From Micromonospora antibiotica (GTDB lineage Bacteria > Actinomycetota > Actinomycetes > Mycobacteriales > Micromonosporaceae), in the NCBI RefSeq assembly GCF_017599305.1, contig NZ_JAGFWR010000007.1:1-64000 (forward strand): 64,000 nt of DNA. Direction: 5' to 3'. Numbering within the stretch: position 1 is the first letter of the stretch; each line of letters starts with the position of its first letter. A model generated the notes under the pieces. The model was not told where the DNA came from and ran no database searches. It was given only the letters and a program-made list of their open reading frames with translations. The position numbers and the translations under genes were made by a program. Positions 1-12,466 of the stretch are shown one piece after another.

Positions 1-38
1 TCCCGGCCGGGGAGGTGGGCCGCTCGTGCCGGGGAAAG

Positions 39-258
39 GTGTAACGACCGGGGTGCCGGGGCCATTCCCGCACGGATGCGGGGGCGGGCCGGTCGGGGGT
101 GGTGCTGCGGTCGTCCGTGGGGGTGTAACGACCGTCGGTGCCCGCTCATTCCGCCGGGGGGCGTCGGGCCGGGCCGTCGGGGGTGCTGCTGCGGTCGTAC
201 GCAGGGTGTAACGCCTCCGGGCCGGCCCGGATTCCGGCCCGGGGGTGCCGCCGGTCAC
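39..258. repeat. Imperfect tandem repeat, ~84-bp unit, about 2.6 copies
   Basis: The motif gtgtaacg recurs at 39, 123 and 206, so the period is 84 then 83 bp. Copies 1 and 2 share the start gtgtaacgaccg, an internal attcc, and a 3' part reading gtcgggggtg then tgctgcggtcgt. The third copy keeps only the first ~50 bp. No convincing protein is encoded. Bases 259-645, up to the lipoprotein gene, show no gene or strong promoter that I can support. Confidence 0.6.
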
Positions 259-645
259 GGGACGTCGACCCCATGACACGCAGACCGCCCGGGCGGGCGC
301 GCAGCGTACTCCCGGAACCGGACACGGCGCGCACGACGGCCGTTACGGTCCCCGACCGGTGCCCCGCCGACCGGGCTGCGGGAGGCGGTCGGGTGGGCCG
401 GTGCCGGCGGGTGACCGGGAACGACCGCGGACTCGGATGGTCCGGGCGGTTGCGGACATATCCCCGAGGTACCGCTGTGACAGTCCTGTTTGTCGGGAGA
501 TCCGGCGGTGTCAGACCTTGCGCTTGGTGTCGGCTTGATAGCGATTGCCTAACGGGCGTTCCGCTTCGGTGTGACGTGTCATAGCCTCCCGCTCACGGAC
601 CGAGCCATGGACCGGCGTTGTTCAGGCGGATGACAGAGGTGAGAG

Positions 646-2322
646 ATGCAGGCGAGAAGGCTAAGGACGGCCGTGAGCCTCGTGGCCGTTGCAGCCCTGG
701 CGGTCGGCGCGGCCGGCTGTGCGGAGAGCGACCGCGGCGATGACAGCAGTGGCGAGGCCAAGACGGGCGGCACCTTCATCTTCGCCGGTGCCGGTGACCC
801 GAAGAACTTCGACCCGATCTTCAACGACGACGGTGAGTCGTTCCGGCCGGTCCGGCAGATGTACGACACGCTGATCCAGCACAAGCCGGGCACGGCTGAC
901 CTGGTGGGTGGCCTGGCCGAGAGCTGGGAGCACGACCCCGACGGCAAGGTCTGGACCTTCAAGCTGCGCCAGGGCGTGAAGTTCCACGACGGCACCCCCT
1001 TCAACTCGGCCGCGGTCTGCTACAACTTCGACCGCTGGTACAACATGAAGGGCGCCGCCGCCCAGTCGCAGATGATCTACTACCAGGACGTCTTCGGCGG
1101 GTTCGCCAAGAACGAGGCCGAGGGTGCCGGCCAGGCGCTCTACAACAAGTGCGAGGCCAAGGACGAGGGCACCGCCGTCGTCACCCTCAACCAGTACAAG
1201 GGTGCGTTCCCCGGCGCGTTCGCGCTGACCGCGCTCTCGATCGCCAGCCCGGAGGCCCTCAAGAAGGGCGACGCCGACACGGTCAAGCAGAACGGCGACT
1301 CCTTCGAGTACAGCTCGTTCGCGACCACCACCCCGGTCGGCACCGGCCCGTTCACGTTCGGCGGCTGGGACAAGGCCAAGAACGAGATCACCCTGAACCG
1401 CAACCCCGACTACTGGGGCGAGAAGGCCAAGGTCGACAAGGTCATCATCAAGGTGATCAAGGACGAGAACACCCGTAAGCAGGAGCTGCGCGCGGGCACC
1501 GTCCAGGGCATCGACTTCCCGGCTCCGGCCGACCGCAAGGCGCTGTCCGGTGAGGGCTTCCAGGTCCTCGACCGCCCGGCGTTCAACATCCTCTACCTGG
1601 GCATCAACCAGAAGAACCCCAAGCTGAAGGACCTGCGGGTACGCCAGGCGATCGCCTACGCCCTCAACCGTCAGCAGCTCGTGCAGACCAAGGGCCCTGG
1701 TGGCACCAAGGTCGCCGACGAGTTCATGCCGGACACCGTGCTCGGCTACGCCCCGGACGTGCAGAAGTACGAGTACAACCCGGACAAGGCCAAGCAGCTG
1801 CTCAAGGAGGCCGGTGCCGAGGGGCTGACCCTCAACTTCTACTACCCGCCGGACGTCTCCCGGCCGTACATGCCGAACCCGCAGGAGATCTTCACCGTCC
1901 TGGCCAACGACCTGCAGGCCGTCGGCATCAAGGTCAACGGCACGCCGCGTCCGTGGAACGGTGGTTTCAAGGACGACGTGCAGCAGTTCGGCAAGCAGGA
2001 CCTGCACATCCTCGGCTGGACCGGTGACTACAACGACCCGGGCAACTTCGTCGGCACCTTCTTCGGCCGGGGCAAGGTCGAGTTCGGTGACCAGGCCATG
2101 ACCGAGATGTTCGACGCGATCGCCAAGGCCGACGGCACCGTCGACGAGGCGGGCAAGAAGGCGGCCTGGGAGCAGGTCAACCGCGACATCGCCGCCAAGT
2201 GGCTGCCGGCCGTGCCGGTCTGGCACGCCCCGCCGGCCATCGTCGTCACCAAGGACGTGCAGGGGCTGGTCGCCAGCCCGCTGACCGACGAGCGCTTCAA
2301 CACGGTCAGCGTCAGCAAGTGA
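646..2322 (+). CDS. Peptide/nickel-type ABC transporter substrate-binding lipoprotein (SBP family 5)
   Basis: Extracytoplasmic receptor that should deliver an oligopeptide or similar solute to the permease pair encoded downstream. The 558-aa product has an RR-containing signal sequence ending in a lipobox (GAAGC, lipidated Cys25). A long mature domain follows, of family 5 SBP size and composition (ESWEHDPDG, TFKLRQGVKFHDG and FNILYLGINQ are typical). ATG 646 follows a gaggtgag ribosome site. It is the first gene of a five-gene importer operon. A strong hairpin separates it from the permeases, so it is probably made in excess. The exact ligand cannot be read from sequence. Confidence 0.93.
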   Translation: MQARRLRTAVSLVAVAALAVGAAGCAESDRGDDSSGEAKTGGTFIFAGAGDPKNFDPIFNDDGESFRPVRQMYDTLIQHKPGTADLVGGLAESWEHDPDGKVWTFKLRQGVKFHDGTPFNSAAVCYNFDRWYNMKGAAAQSQMIYYQDVFGGFAKNEAEGAGQALYNKCEAKDEGTAVVTLNQYKGAFPGAFALTALSIASPEALKKGDADTVKQNGDSFEYSSFATTTPVGTGPFTFGGWDKAKNEITLNRNPDYWGEKAKVDKVIIKVIKDENTRKQELRAGTVQGIDFPAPADRKALSGEGFQVLDRPAFNILYLGINQKNPKLKDLRVRQAIAYALNRQQLVQTKGPGGTKVADEFMPDTVLGYAPDVQKYEYNPDKAKQLLKEAGAEGLTLNFYYPPDVSRPYMPNPQEIFTVLANDLQAVGIKVNGTPRPWNGGFKDDVQQFGKQDLHILGWTGDYNDPGNFVGTFFGRGKVEFGDQAMTEMFDAIAKADGTVDEAGKKAAWEQVNRDIAAKWLPAVPVWHAPPAIVVTKDVQGLVASPLTDERFNTVSVSK

Positions 2323-2349
2323 CGTCCGTCGGCTGACGCCGTAGGCGTG

Positions 2350-2390
2350 CATCGGCCCGGGTCGGGAGCAAGTGCCGGCCCGGGCCGATG
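2350..2390 (+). terminator. Intercistronic hairpin after the binding-protein gene
   Basis: A perfect 12-bp inverted repeat (catcggcccggg at 2350-2361, cccgggccgatg at 2379-2390) encloses 17 nt. It lies in the 99-bp gap between the receptor gene and the first permease gene. Such hairpins usually stabilise the upstream message or partly terminate transcription, giving more receptor than membrane subunits. Confidence 0.7.
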
Positions 2391-2421
2391 CCGCGAACAT
2401 CGAGAGTCTGGTGTGTGAGAG

Positions 2422-3429
2422 ATGTTGCGAGTCATAGTCCGCCGCCTGCTGCAGCTGGTGGTGACGCTGATAGCGCTGTCCGCGCTGATTTTCGTCTGGT
2501 TGCGCAACCTGCCCGGCGGGCCGGTCGAGGCGCTGCTCGGCGAGCGGGCCACCCCGGAGCGGCGAGCGCTGCTGATCAAGGCCCTCGGCTACGACCAGCC
2601 GATCCTCGTGCAGTACGGCAAGTTCATGCAGCGGGTCATCACCGGGGACCTGGGCAACTCGATCCGCTCCGGTGACCCGGTCACCGACGTCATCGCCCGC
2701 GCCTTCCCGGCCACCATCGAACTGGCCGTCGCCGCCATGATCATCGCGGTCGGCCTGGGCGTGCCGCTGGGCTACCTCGCCGCCCGTTACCGGGGCCGAC
2801 TCCTCGACAACCTGACCATCGCCGGCACCCTGCTCGGCATCTCGATCCCGATCTTCTTCCTGGGCTACCTGCTCAAGGACGTGCTCACCCAGGACATCCA
2901 CTGGTTCCCGCCGTCCGGGCGGATCAGCACCGGGATGGACAACACCACCGTGACCGGGTTCTACGTCCTGGACGGCCTGCTCACCCGGGAGTTCGACGCC
3001 AGCGCCGACGCGCTCTGGCACCTGATCCTGCCGGCGGTCACGCTGGCCACGATCCCGCTGGCGGTGATCGTCCGGATCACCCGGGCCAGCGTGCTCGACG
3101 TACTCAACGAGGACTACGTGCGGACCGCCGAGGCGAAGGGCCTGCGGCACCGCACCATCCGGGGCCGGCACATCCTGCGCAACGCCCTGCTGCCGGTGGT
3201 CACCACCATCGGTCTGCAGACGGGCGCGCTGCTCTCCGGCGCGGTGCTCACCGAGAAGGTCTACAACTGGGGCGGCCTCGGCACCCTGATCACCGACTCG
3301 ATCAGCGGCGGCCGGGACTATCCGGTGCTCCAGGCGATCATCCTGCTCGCCGCGTTGGTCTTCGTACTGGTCAACCTGCTGGTCGACCTCTCCTACGCGT
3401 TCATCGACCCGAGGGTGCGTGTGCGATGA
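2422..3429 (+). CDS. ABC transporter permease, DppB/OppB type
   Basis: Inner-membrane channel subunit of the peptide-type importer, 335 aa. It opens with one N-terminal membrane helix (residues about 5-27) and the usual PGGP turn. The binding-protein-dependent transport domain follows, with an EAA-type loop at about residues 235-256 (EAKGLRHRTIRGRH) that docks the ATPases. Length and helix layout match DppB. It overlaps the next permease gene by 4 bases (ATGA), indicating translational coupling. Confidence 0.93.
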   Translation: MLRVIVRRLLQLVVTLIALSALIFVWLRNLPGGPVEALLGERATPERRALLIKALGYDQPILVQYGKFMQRVITGDLGNSIRSGDPVTDVIARAFPATIELAVAAMIIAVGLGVPLGYLAARYRGRLLDNLTIAGTLLGISIPIFFLGYLLKDVLTQDIHWFPPSGRISTGMDNTTVTGFYVLDGLLTREFDASADALWHLILPAVTLATIPLAVIVRITRASVLDVLNEDYVRTAEAKGLRHRTIRGRHILRNALLPVVTTIGLQTGALLSGAVLTEKVYNWGGLGTLITDSISGGRDYPVLQAIILLAALVFVLVNLLVDLSYAFIDPRVRVR

Positions 3430-4532
3430 GTGACCCGACCACCCGCCCCGGCGTGGGCAAGCCCCGCACCGGCGACACCCCCACCGACCAGCCCGCCGAG
3501 GGCCCGGCCGCCGATGGCCAGCCCGGCCAGCCCGGCGAGAACCCGACCGGCCAGCCCGGCGACAGCCCGGCACAGCGGCGGGAGCGCAGCATCGGTCGGC
3601 TCGGCGACCGTAAGCGGGCCCGGCTCGACGAGTTGGCGCGGGCGACCGCGGACCCGGGCGGGGTCAGCCTCTACCGGGACGCGCTGCGCCGGCTGCGCCG
3701 CAACCCGGTGGCCATCGTCGGTGCCGTCATCGTCGGACTGTTCGTGCTGGTGGCGATCTTCGCGCCGCTGATCGCCCCGCACGACCCGGTGCAGCGGTTC
3801 GACGAGCTGACCCGGGACCTGACCGTGGACAGCATCCCGGGCGCCACCGCCGGGCACCCGTTCGGCTCGGACCCGCTCGGTCGGGACTTCTTCTCCCGCA
3901 TGATCCACGGCAGCCGGCAGACCCTCTTCGTCGGCGTGCTCGCCACCCTGATCGGCCTCACCCTGGGCGTACTGCTCGGTGCGGTGGCCGGTGCCTTCGG
4001 CGGCTGGGTCGACGTGGTGCTGATGCGCCTCACCGACGTGATGCTGGCGCTGCCCAGCCTGCTGCTGGCGATCACCCTGGTCGCGATGGCCAGCCGGTCG
4101 AGCCAGTGGACGGTCATCTTCGCGGTGGCGATCGTCAGCGTGCCGATCTTCGCCCGGCTGCTGCGCGGCTCGATGCTCGCCCAGCGGGAGAGCGACCACG
4201 TGCTCGCCGCGCGGGCGTTGGGCGTCAAGGAGCGCAACATCGTCCTGCGGCACATGCTGCCCAACTCGCTGACCGCGGTGATCGTGCAGGCCACCCTGAC
4301 CTTCGCGGTGGCGATCCTGGACGCGGCGGCGTTGTCCTTCCTCGGCCTCGGCGACCCGGACATCAACCGGGCCGAGTGGGGGCTGATGCTGGGTGTGGAC
4401 GGCCAGCGCTACTTCGAGGTCCGCCCCGAGCTGGCCTACTATCCGGCGCTCGCGATCATCGTGGTCGCGCTCGGTTTCACCCTGCTCGGTGAGGCGATGC
4501 GCGAGGCGATCGACCCGAAGAACCGGCGGTGA
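3426..4532 (+). CDS. ABC transporter permease, DppC/OppC type
   Basis: Second channel subunit, 368 aa. The first ~75 residues are a Pro/Gly/Asp-rich, probably disordered cytoplasmic extension that is unusual for the family. The normal DppC core follows: a first helix near residue 95, a periplasmic loop, HPFGSDPLGRD, and an EAA loop near residue 261 (AARALGVKERN). It starts inside the stop of the preceding permease gene. The ATPase genes begin 127 bp downstream, where only a ribosome site (gaggaag) is evident. Confidence 0.92.
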   Translation: MSDPTTRPGVGKPRTGDTPTDQPAEGPAADGQPGQPGENPTGQPGDSPAQRRERSIGRLGDRKRARLDELARATADPGGVSLYRDALRRLRRNPVAIVGAVIVGLFVLVAIFAPLIAPHDPVQRFDELTRDLTVDSIPGATAGHPFGSDPLGRDFFSRMIHGSRQTLFVGVLATLIGLTLGVLLGAVAGAFGGWVDVVLMRLTDVMLALPSLLLAITLVAMASRSSQWTVIFAVAIVSVPIFARLLRGSMLAQRESDHVLAARALGVKERNIVLRHMLPNSLTAVIVQATLTFAVAILDAAALSFLGLGDPDINRAEWGLMLGVDGQRYFEVRPELAYYPALAIIVVALGFTLLGEAMREAIDPKNRR

Positions 4533-4659
4533 CGGCGGTGCGGCAGGTCGGTGTGCGACCCGCCCGACCGGGGGCCGGCGGTCCCGGGCCGGGCGGTCAC
4601 CCGGTGGGCCGGCGACCGCAGCCGGGAGCGAACGACCAGCACAGTGAGGAAGTGACCCG

Positions 4660-5646
4660 ATGAGCCTGCTCGACGTACGCGATCTGAGCGTGGTGTTCCA
4701 GCGCCGGGGCGAGCGGCCGTTCGCGGCGGTCGACCAGGTCAGCTTCACGGTGGAACCGGGGCAGACGGTCGGCCTGGTCGGCGAGTCCGGCTGCGGCAAG
4801 AGCGTGACCAGCCTGGCCATCATGGGGCTGCTGCCGAAGCGGGGCAACCGGGTCACCGGCGAGGTGCTGTTCGAGGGCACCGACCTGCTCAAGCTGCGCC
4901 CGGACGACCTGCGGGACCGGCGGGGCCGGGACATCGGCATGATCTTCCAGGACCCGCTGTCCTCGCTGAACCCGGTCATCCCGATCGGGGTGCAGGTGGC
5001 CGAGGTGCTGGAGCGGCACCGGGGGATGGACCGGCGCAAGGCGCTGCGGGAGGCCCGGGAGCTGCTCGACGCGGTCGGCATCCCCGACCCGGACCGCCGG
5101 CTGACGGAGTTCCCGCACCAGATCTCCGGTGGGATGCGGCAGCGGGCCCTGATCGCCATCGCGTTGGCCTGCAAGCCCCGGTTGCTGATCGCGGACGAGC
5201 CGACGACCGCGCTGGACGTCACCATCCAGGCGCAGATCCTCACCCTGCTCAAGCAGCTGGTCGACGAGACCGGCACCGCGCTCATCATGATCACGCACGA
5301 TCTCGGGGTGGTGGCCGGTCTCTGCGACACGGTCAACGTGCTCTACGGCGGCCGGGTGGTGGAGCGGGCCGCCCGGCACGAGCTGTTCGCCCGGCCCCGG
5401 CACCCGTACACGCACGGGTTGCTCAGCTCGGTGCCCCGGCTCGACTCGCCGCGGGGCGAGCGGCTGCACGCCATCCGGGGGTCGGTGGCCGACAACATCC
5501 CGTGGGTCGAGGGCTGCGCCTTCGCGCCGCGCTGCGACAACGTGGTGGACGCCTGCCTGGACGGCCCGCCCCCGTTGGAGCCCACCGCCACCGGCGGCGA
5601 CCTGCGGTGCAACAACCCTGTTTCGGAGGAGGTGGCGGTGCCGTGA
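4660..5646 (+). CDS. ABC transporter ATP-binding protein, DppD/OppD type
   Basis: ATPase subunit, 328 aa, that powers the importer with its partner encoded next. Visible motifs are Walker A GESGCGKS at about residues 41-48, Q-loop FQDPLSS, ABC signature SGGMRQR near 157, Walker [10 protein letters not shown] near 174 and the H-loop ITHD. The C-terminal oligopeptide-transporter extension has the Cys-spaced CAFAPRC...C motif near 285. The stop codon overlaps the GTG start of the second ATPase gene. Confidence 0.95.
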   Translation: MSLLDVRDLSVVFQRRGERPFAAVDQVSFTVEPGQTVGLVGESGCGKSVTSLAIMGLLPKRGNRVTGEVLFEGTDLLKLRPDDLRDRRGRDIGMIFQDPLSSLNPVIPIGVQVAEVLERHRGMDRRKALREARELLDAVGIPDPDRRLTEFPHQISGGMRQRALIAIALACKPRLLIADEPTTALDVTIQAQILTLLKQLVDETGTALIMITHDLGVVAGLCDTVNVLYGGRVVERAARHELFARPRHPYTHGLLSSVPRLDSPRGERLHAIRGSVADNIPWVEGCAFAPRCDNVVDACLDGPPPLEPTATGGDLRCNNPVSEEVAVP

Positions 5647-6887
5647 CCGAACGGACCGGACCGGAGAACGAGGCCGCGACCCAGCGGTCGGCCACGGACG
5701 ACGCCGCGACCGGGCGGGTGGGGACGGACGACGCCGCGACCGGGCTGCCGGGAACGGAGGCCGGGACGACCACCGCGCCGGGCGACGCCGGGGCCGGGCA
5801 GGGGCGGCCGCTGATCGAGCTGCGCGACGTCAAGGTGCACTTCCCGATCAAGAGTGGCCTGCTCTTCGACCGTACCGTCGGCTACGTCTACGCGGTCGAC
5901 GGCGTCTCACTGTCGATCAACGCGGGTGAGACGTACGGCCTGGTGGGCGAGTCGGGGTGCGGCAAGTCGACGCTCGGCCGGGGCCTGCTGCGGCTGGTCG
6001 AGCCGACCGACGGTGAGATCGTCTTCGACGGTGCCGACGTGCGCGCGCTCAAGGGCGAGTCGATGCGCAAGGCCCGCCGCCGGATGCAGATGATCTTCCA
6101 GGACCCGTTGTCCAGCCTGGACCCCCGGCAGTCGGTGGAGTCGCTGCTGGTGGAGGGGCTCAAGGCGCACGGGCTGGCCGACGACAAGGAGGCGACGAGC
6201 CGGCGGCTGCGGGACACCCTGAAGGCGGTCGGGCTGCCCGCCTCGGCGTTGAGCAAGTACCCGCACGAGTTCTCCGGCGGGCAGCGCCAGCGCATCGGTA
6301 TCGCCCGCGCACTGGTCCTCGACCCGGATCTGATCGTCGCCGACGAACCCGTCTCCGCCCTGGACGTGTCGATCCAGGCCCAGGTGCTCAACCTGCTGGA
6401 GGACCTCCAGAACGAGCGCGGGCTGACGTACCTGATCATCGCGCACGACCTGGCGGTGGTCCGGCACATCGCCGACACGGTCGGGGTGATGTACCTGGGT
6501 GGGCTGGTGGAGGAGGCGTCCAGCGACGACCTCTACCGGGAGCCGATGCACCCGTACACCAGGGCGTTGATGTCGGCGGTGCCGGTGCCGGACCCGCTGG
6601 TGGAGGACCGGCGGGAGCGGATCCTGCTCGCCGGTGACCTGCCGTCGCCCACCAACCCGCCGGCCGGCTGCCGGTTCCACACCCGGTGCCCGTGGGCGCA
6701 GCCGACCCGCTGCGCCGACGAGCGGCCGGCGCTGCGGGACGTCGTGGGCGGGCACCGGGTGGCCTGCCACTTCGCCGAGGACATCGCCGCCGGGCGGCTC
6801 CGCCCGCACGACGTGGCGCCGGAGCTGGTCCGGCCGGACGACGGCGGGGCGCCGGGGGACACCGGTGAGCTGATCCCCACCCTGTGA
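5643..6887 (+). CDS. ABC transporter ATP-binding protein, DppF/OppF type
   Basis: Second ATPase, 414 aa from GTG 5643, which overlaps the previous stop by 4 bases. Residues 1-55 are low-complexity and contain a 30-bp direct DNA repeat (5695-5724 and 5725-5754, encoding TDDAATG twice). A canonical domain follows: Walker A GESGCGKS near residue 102, signature SGGQRQR near 212, Walker B LIVADEP, and the C-terminal oligopeptide extension with conserved Cys residues (CRFHTRC). Last gene of the operon, followed by a strong terminator. Confidence 0.95.
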   Translation: MTERTGPENEAATQRSATDDAATGRVGTDDAATGLPGTEAGTTTAPGDAGAGQGRPLIELRDVKVHFPIKSGLLFDRTVGYVYAVDGVSLSINAGETYGLVGESGCGKSTLGRGLLRLVEPTDGEIVFDGADVRALKGESMRKARRRMQMIFQDPLSSLDPRQSVESLLVEGLKAHGLADDKEATSRRLRDTLKAVGLPASALSKYPHEFSGGQRQRIGIARALVLDPDLIVADEPVSALDVSIQAQVLNLLEDLQNERGLTYLIIAHDLAVVRHIADTVGVMYLGGLVEEASSDDLYREPMHPYTRALMSAVPVPDPLVEDRRERILLAGDLPSPTNPPAGCRFHTRCPWAQPTRCADERPALRDVVGGHRVACHFAEDIAAGRLRPHDVAPELVRPDDGGAPGDTGELIPTL

Positions 6888-6892
6888 GCACC

Positions 6893-6932
6893 TGACGAGG
6901 CCCCTTCCCGGGTACGGGAAGGGGCCTCGTCA
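6893..6932. terminator. Strong hairpin terminator of the ABC importer operon
   Basis: A perfect 18-bp stem (6893-6910 with 6915-6932) closes a GGTA tetraloop, starting 5 bases after the last ATPase stop codon. There is no T tract, as is usual in high-G+C actinobacteria. The gene to the right converges on it, so it may serve both directions. Confidence 0.88.
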
Positions 6933-7027
6933 CGCGCCACGCCGATCGGGCGGCCGGCGGGACGGGTGCGGGCCGCCGCAGCGGCGGTGATCCCCGGCGA
7001 CGCCGACCGGACCGCTGCGGTGCCGGG

Positions 7028-7519
7028 TCAGCCCTCGGGGCGGTGCAGCAGGGCCACCGCGATGGTGTGTACGGCGTCCAGGCCGGCCGGGTCGGCCAGC
7101 TTGGCGGTCCCGCCCGTCACCGCGTACCACTCGTCGGCGTCCTTGTACTGGACGGCGAGGGTGACCTGGCCGTCGGCGTACCGGGACTTCAGGGTCAGCT
7201 CACCGGTCACCACACCGACCTCGTCGGTCATCACCCCACCGGGGCCGGCGACCAGGTCGGCGGTCAGCTCGCGGGGCGTACCGTCGCCGCCCGCGTCGGC
7301 GGTCATCCCCGCGCCGGGCACCTCGGCCGAGCCGGCGGCCCGGCCGTCGGCGGTCATCCCGGCGGTGGCCGCCGCTGCGGCCCCGCCCCCGTCGACCCCG
7401 TCGCCGGCCGGTGCCGCCCCCTCGGGTGCCGCCCCGGCTCCGGTCGTTGCCGCCCCGGCCGGGGCGGCCCCGGCGTCGGCACCGCCCGGGCCGGTCGGTG
7501 TCAGCGCTTGCCCGCCCAT
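7028..7519 (-). CDS. Hypothetical protein, Ala/Gly-rich N-terminus with a small C-terminal domain
   Basis: A 163-aa product that I do not recognise. Residues 1-75 are Ala/Gly/Pro-rich and probably disordered. The last ~80 residues look folded (SRYADGQVTLAVQYKDADEW, then a WYAVTGG turn). The ATG start is favoured by gggagg six bases upstream. The start lies inside the 3' end of the HNH gene (19-bp overlap), so the two are likely co-translated. No signal peptide is seen. Confidence 0.65.
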   Translation of the reverse strand: MGGQALTPTGPGGADAGAAPAGAATTGAGAAPEGAAPAGDGVDGGGAAAAATAGMTADGRAAGSAEVPGAGMTADAGGDGTPRELTADLVAGPGGVMTDEVGVVTGELTLKSRYADGQVTLAVQYKDADEWYAVTGGTAKLADPAGLDAVHTIAVALLHRPEG

Positions 7520-8160
7520 GTGCACCCTCCCAACATGTCGGTGATGGCGGCCTTCTCGGCGCTGGTCACCGTCAACTTCCAGTGGTGCTTGACCTCTACC
7601 CAGTGTTCCGCGTACGTGCACCAGTAGGCGCGGTTCGGCGGTTTCCACTGCGACGGGTCCTGGTCACCCTTGGACCGGTTGGAGCTGGCCGAGACCGCGA
7701 AGAGCTGCGGGCGGGTCAGGTCGTTGGCGAAGTCACCCCGCCTGGCGTCGTCCCACTCGTCGGCGCCGGAACGCCACGCGTTGGCCAACGGCACCATGTG
7801 GTCGATGTCCACGTCGGAGGGGTCGGTGAAGGTCCGACCGTCGTAGACGCTCTCCCACCGCCCGCCGACCACGTTGCAGCCGGAGAGGCGGATGTCCTTC
7901 CCGTCCCGCTGGAGCACGCTGTCCCGGACGTCGCAGTTCTTGCCGGTGTCCCGCCAGTGCGGAAAGCGGTCGCGGCTGTAGCCCTTCATCGAACCGGCCT
8001 CGGCGACGGTCAGCTCCGCGAGCTGCTCACCGACGTTGCCGGAGTTGCCGGGTGGCGCCTCCGGCTCGGCCACCGAGACGTCACAACCACCCGCGCCGAG
8101 GGCGAGCAGCGCGGCAAGGGCCGCCGCCACCGCCGCGCGGCCTCCTGATCTGGTACGCAC
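7501..8160 (-). CDS. Secreted HNH endonuclease-family lipoprotein (GmrSD C-terminal/DUF1524-like)
   Basis: A 219-aa product from GTG 8160, preceded by ggagagg. It has a signal peptide ending in lipobox LGAGGC (Cys26), so the nuclease fold is predicted outside the membrane. The HNH-type core is DVDIDHMVPLANAW, with the later conserved NLFAVSASSNRSKGD-like segment (here PQLFAVSASSNRSK) and a Cys pair in YWCTYAEHW. This matches the extracellular HNH/DUF1524 proteins common in actinomycetes, whose physiological role is unclear. A small gene follows, overlapping by 19 bp. Confidence 0.85.
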   Translation of the reverse strand: MRTRSGGRAAVAAALAALLALGAGGCDVSVAEPEAPPGNSGNVGEQLAELTVAEAGSMKGYSRDRFPHWRDTGKNCDVRDSVLQRDGKDIRLSGCNVVGGRWESVYDGRTFTDPSDVDIDHMVPLANAWRSGADEWDDARRGDFANDLTRPQLFAVSASSNRSKGDQDPSQWKPPNRAYWCTYAEHWVEVKHHWKLTVTSAEKAAITDMLGGCTWAGKR

Positions 8161-8267
8161 AGACGACACCTCTCCAGCTTGCGGGCTTCCGGCGATCCCG
8201 CACAGTACCCAAGCACGGTTTCCGCATTTCGTGGCGTCTCCGGATGTGGGCGTGCAGATTGGTACCC

Positions 8268-9731
8268 ATGACGGCACCGGCTCACGCGCTCCGTATCCGT
8301 ACCACAGCCGGGCGGGGGACGCTGCTCGCCGCGATCCTCGCCTCCGGCATGGTGTTCCTGGACAGCACCGTGGTCAACGTGGCACTACCCCGCCTGGGTG
8401 CGGACCTCGACGCCACCGTGGCCGGTCTCCAGTGGACGGTCAACGGCTACGCGCTGATGCTGGCGGCCTTCGTCCTGCTCGGCGGGTCGCTCGGGGACCG
8501 GTTCGGCCGGCGGCGGATCTTCCTGATCGGGGTGGTCTGGTTCGCGGTCGCCTCCGTACTGTGCGGGCTCGCCCAGGACACCAACCAGTTGATCGCCGCC
8601 CGGTTCCTCCAGGGTGCGGGCGGGGCGCTGCTCACCCCCGGGTCGCTGTCGGTGCTCCAGGCGAGCTTCCACCCGGACGACCGGGGCCGGGCGATCGGCA
8701 CCTGGTCCGGGCTGTCCGGCGTGTCCACCGCGCTCGGCCCGTTCGTCGGGGGTTGGCTGATCGACGCGCTCTCCTGGCGGTGGATCTTCTTCATCAACCT
8801 GCCGCTCGCGGTCGGCGTGCTGCTGGCCGCGATGCGCTGGGTGCCGGAGAGCCGCGACGAGAACGTCTCCCGCAGTGCCGGCCGACGGTTCGACATCGCC
8901 GGGGCGTTGCTCGGCGCGCTGGCGCTGGGCGGGCTCACCTACGCCCTGATCGACGCCCCGGTACGCGGGGTCGGCTCCTGGTCGGTGCCGCTGGCCGCCG
9001 GTGCCGGTGTCCTCGCCGCGGTCTCCTTCGTGCTGCTGGAACGGCACCGGGGTGAGGGGGCGATGCTGCCCACCACGATCTTCGGCAGTCGGCTCTTCTC
9101 GGTGCTGAACGTCTTCACCGTGCTGGTCTACGCCGCGCTGAGCGGGTTCACCTTCTTCCTCTCCGTCTACCTGCAGAACGTCGTCGGCTGGTCGGCGCTG
9201 CGGACCGGGTTGGCCACCGTACCGATGACGGTGCTGCTGCTGCTCGGTTCGGCGCGGGCCGGGGCGTTGTCGGCGCGGATCGGCCCCCGGCTGCTGCTGA
9301 CCGTCGGCCCGGTCGTCGCCGCGGGCGGGCTGTTGCTGCTGCGCCGGGTCGGGCCGGGGGCGTCGTACTGGTGGGACGTGCTGCCCGGGGTGCTGCTGTT
9401 CGGGATCGGGCTGACCCTGGTGGTGGCGCCGTTGACCGCGTCGGTGCTGGCTGCCGTGGCGGACCGGTTCGCCGGGGTGGCCAGCGGCTTCAACAACGCC
9501 GCGTCGCGCACCGGCGGCCTGCTCGCGGTGGCCGCGTTGCCGTTGCTGGTGGGTCTGTCCGGTACCGGCTACGAGCAGGCCGGTGCGCTGACCGACGCGT
9601 TCCGGGGGGCGATGGCCTGGTGTGCCGGCCTGCTGCTCGGCGGTGCGCTGCTGGCCGCCCTGCTGGTCCACCGCCCGCCGTCCCCGGACCACGCGCCGGG
9701 TCGCACCGGGCCGTCGCCCCGGCGCGGGTAG
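8268..9731 (+). CDS. MFS drug exporter, DHA2/EmrB-QacA type
   Basis: A proton-coupled efflux protein of 487 aa, about 14 predicted helices, in the cytoplasmic membrane. Diagnostic segments are the N-terminal LDSTVVNVALP (helix 1 motif), GGSLGDRFGRRR (motif A), and the helix 5 antiporter-type stretch LSGVSTALGPFVGG. ATG 8268 is used because the hydrophobic core begins right after it. The gene is divergent from the HNH gene, with 107 bp between starts. No local regulator gene indicates the substrate. Confidence 0.92.
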   Translation: MTAPAHALRIRTTAGRGTLLAAILASGMVFLDSTVVNVALPRLGADLDATVAGLQWTVNGYALMLAAFVLLGGSLGDRFGRRRIFLIGVVWFAVASVLCGLAQDTNQLIAARFLQGAGGALLTPGSLSVLQASFHPDDRGRAIGTWSGLSGVSTALGPFVGGWLIDALSWRWIFFINLPLAVGVLLAAMRWVPESRDENVSRSAGRRFDIAGALLGALALGGLTYALIDAPVRGVGSWSVPLAAGAGVLAAVSFVLLERHRGEGAMLPTTIFGSRLFSVLNVFTVLVYAALSGFTFFLSVYLQNVVGWSALRTGLATVPMTVLLLLGSARAGALSARIGPRLLLTVGPVVAAGGLLLLRRVGPGASYWWDVLPGVLLFGIGLTLVVAPLTASVLAAVADRFAGVASGFNNAASRTGGLLAVAALPLLVGLSGTGYEQAGALTDAFRGAMAWCAGLLLGGALLAALLVHRPPSPDHAPGRTGPSPRRG

Positions 9732-9735
9732 CGGC

Positions 9736-9783
9736 CGGGGCCGGTGGTCGTCCGGGATCGTCCGGCGGTGACCACCGGCCCCG
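9736..9783. terminator. Bidirectional terminator between the MFS gene and leuA
   Basis: A perfect 14-bp inverted repeat (cggggccggtggtc at 9736-9749, gaccaccggccccg at 9770-9783) with a 20-nt loop lies in the 73-bp gap between two convergent genes. Confidence 0.82.
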
Positions 9784-9804
9784 GGCCGGCGTACGGGCGT
9801 GCGA

Positions 9805-12382
<2,578 letters not shown>

Positions 12383-12466
12383 GCGAAGAGAATCCCGTAT
12401 GAGCTTTTTGACCACTTTCGTTGCCCTGGCAAATGTGGTCAAGAGCACCCGTAACGCCTTAACGGG

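Noticed and set aside
661..3573. 970-codon open frame on the minus strand opposite the ABC receptor and permease
   Set aside because: Repetitive Asp/Gly/Val/Leu composition produced by reading high-G+C genes backward; the plus-strand genes have clear domains. The same applies to other long antisense frames (e.g. 3393-5336, 42644-44119, 52379-54586, 57799-59736).
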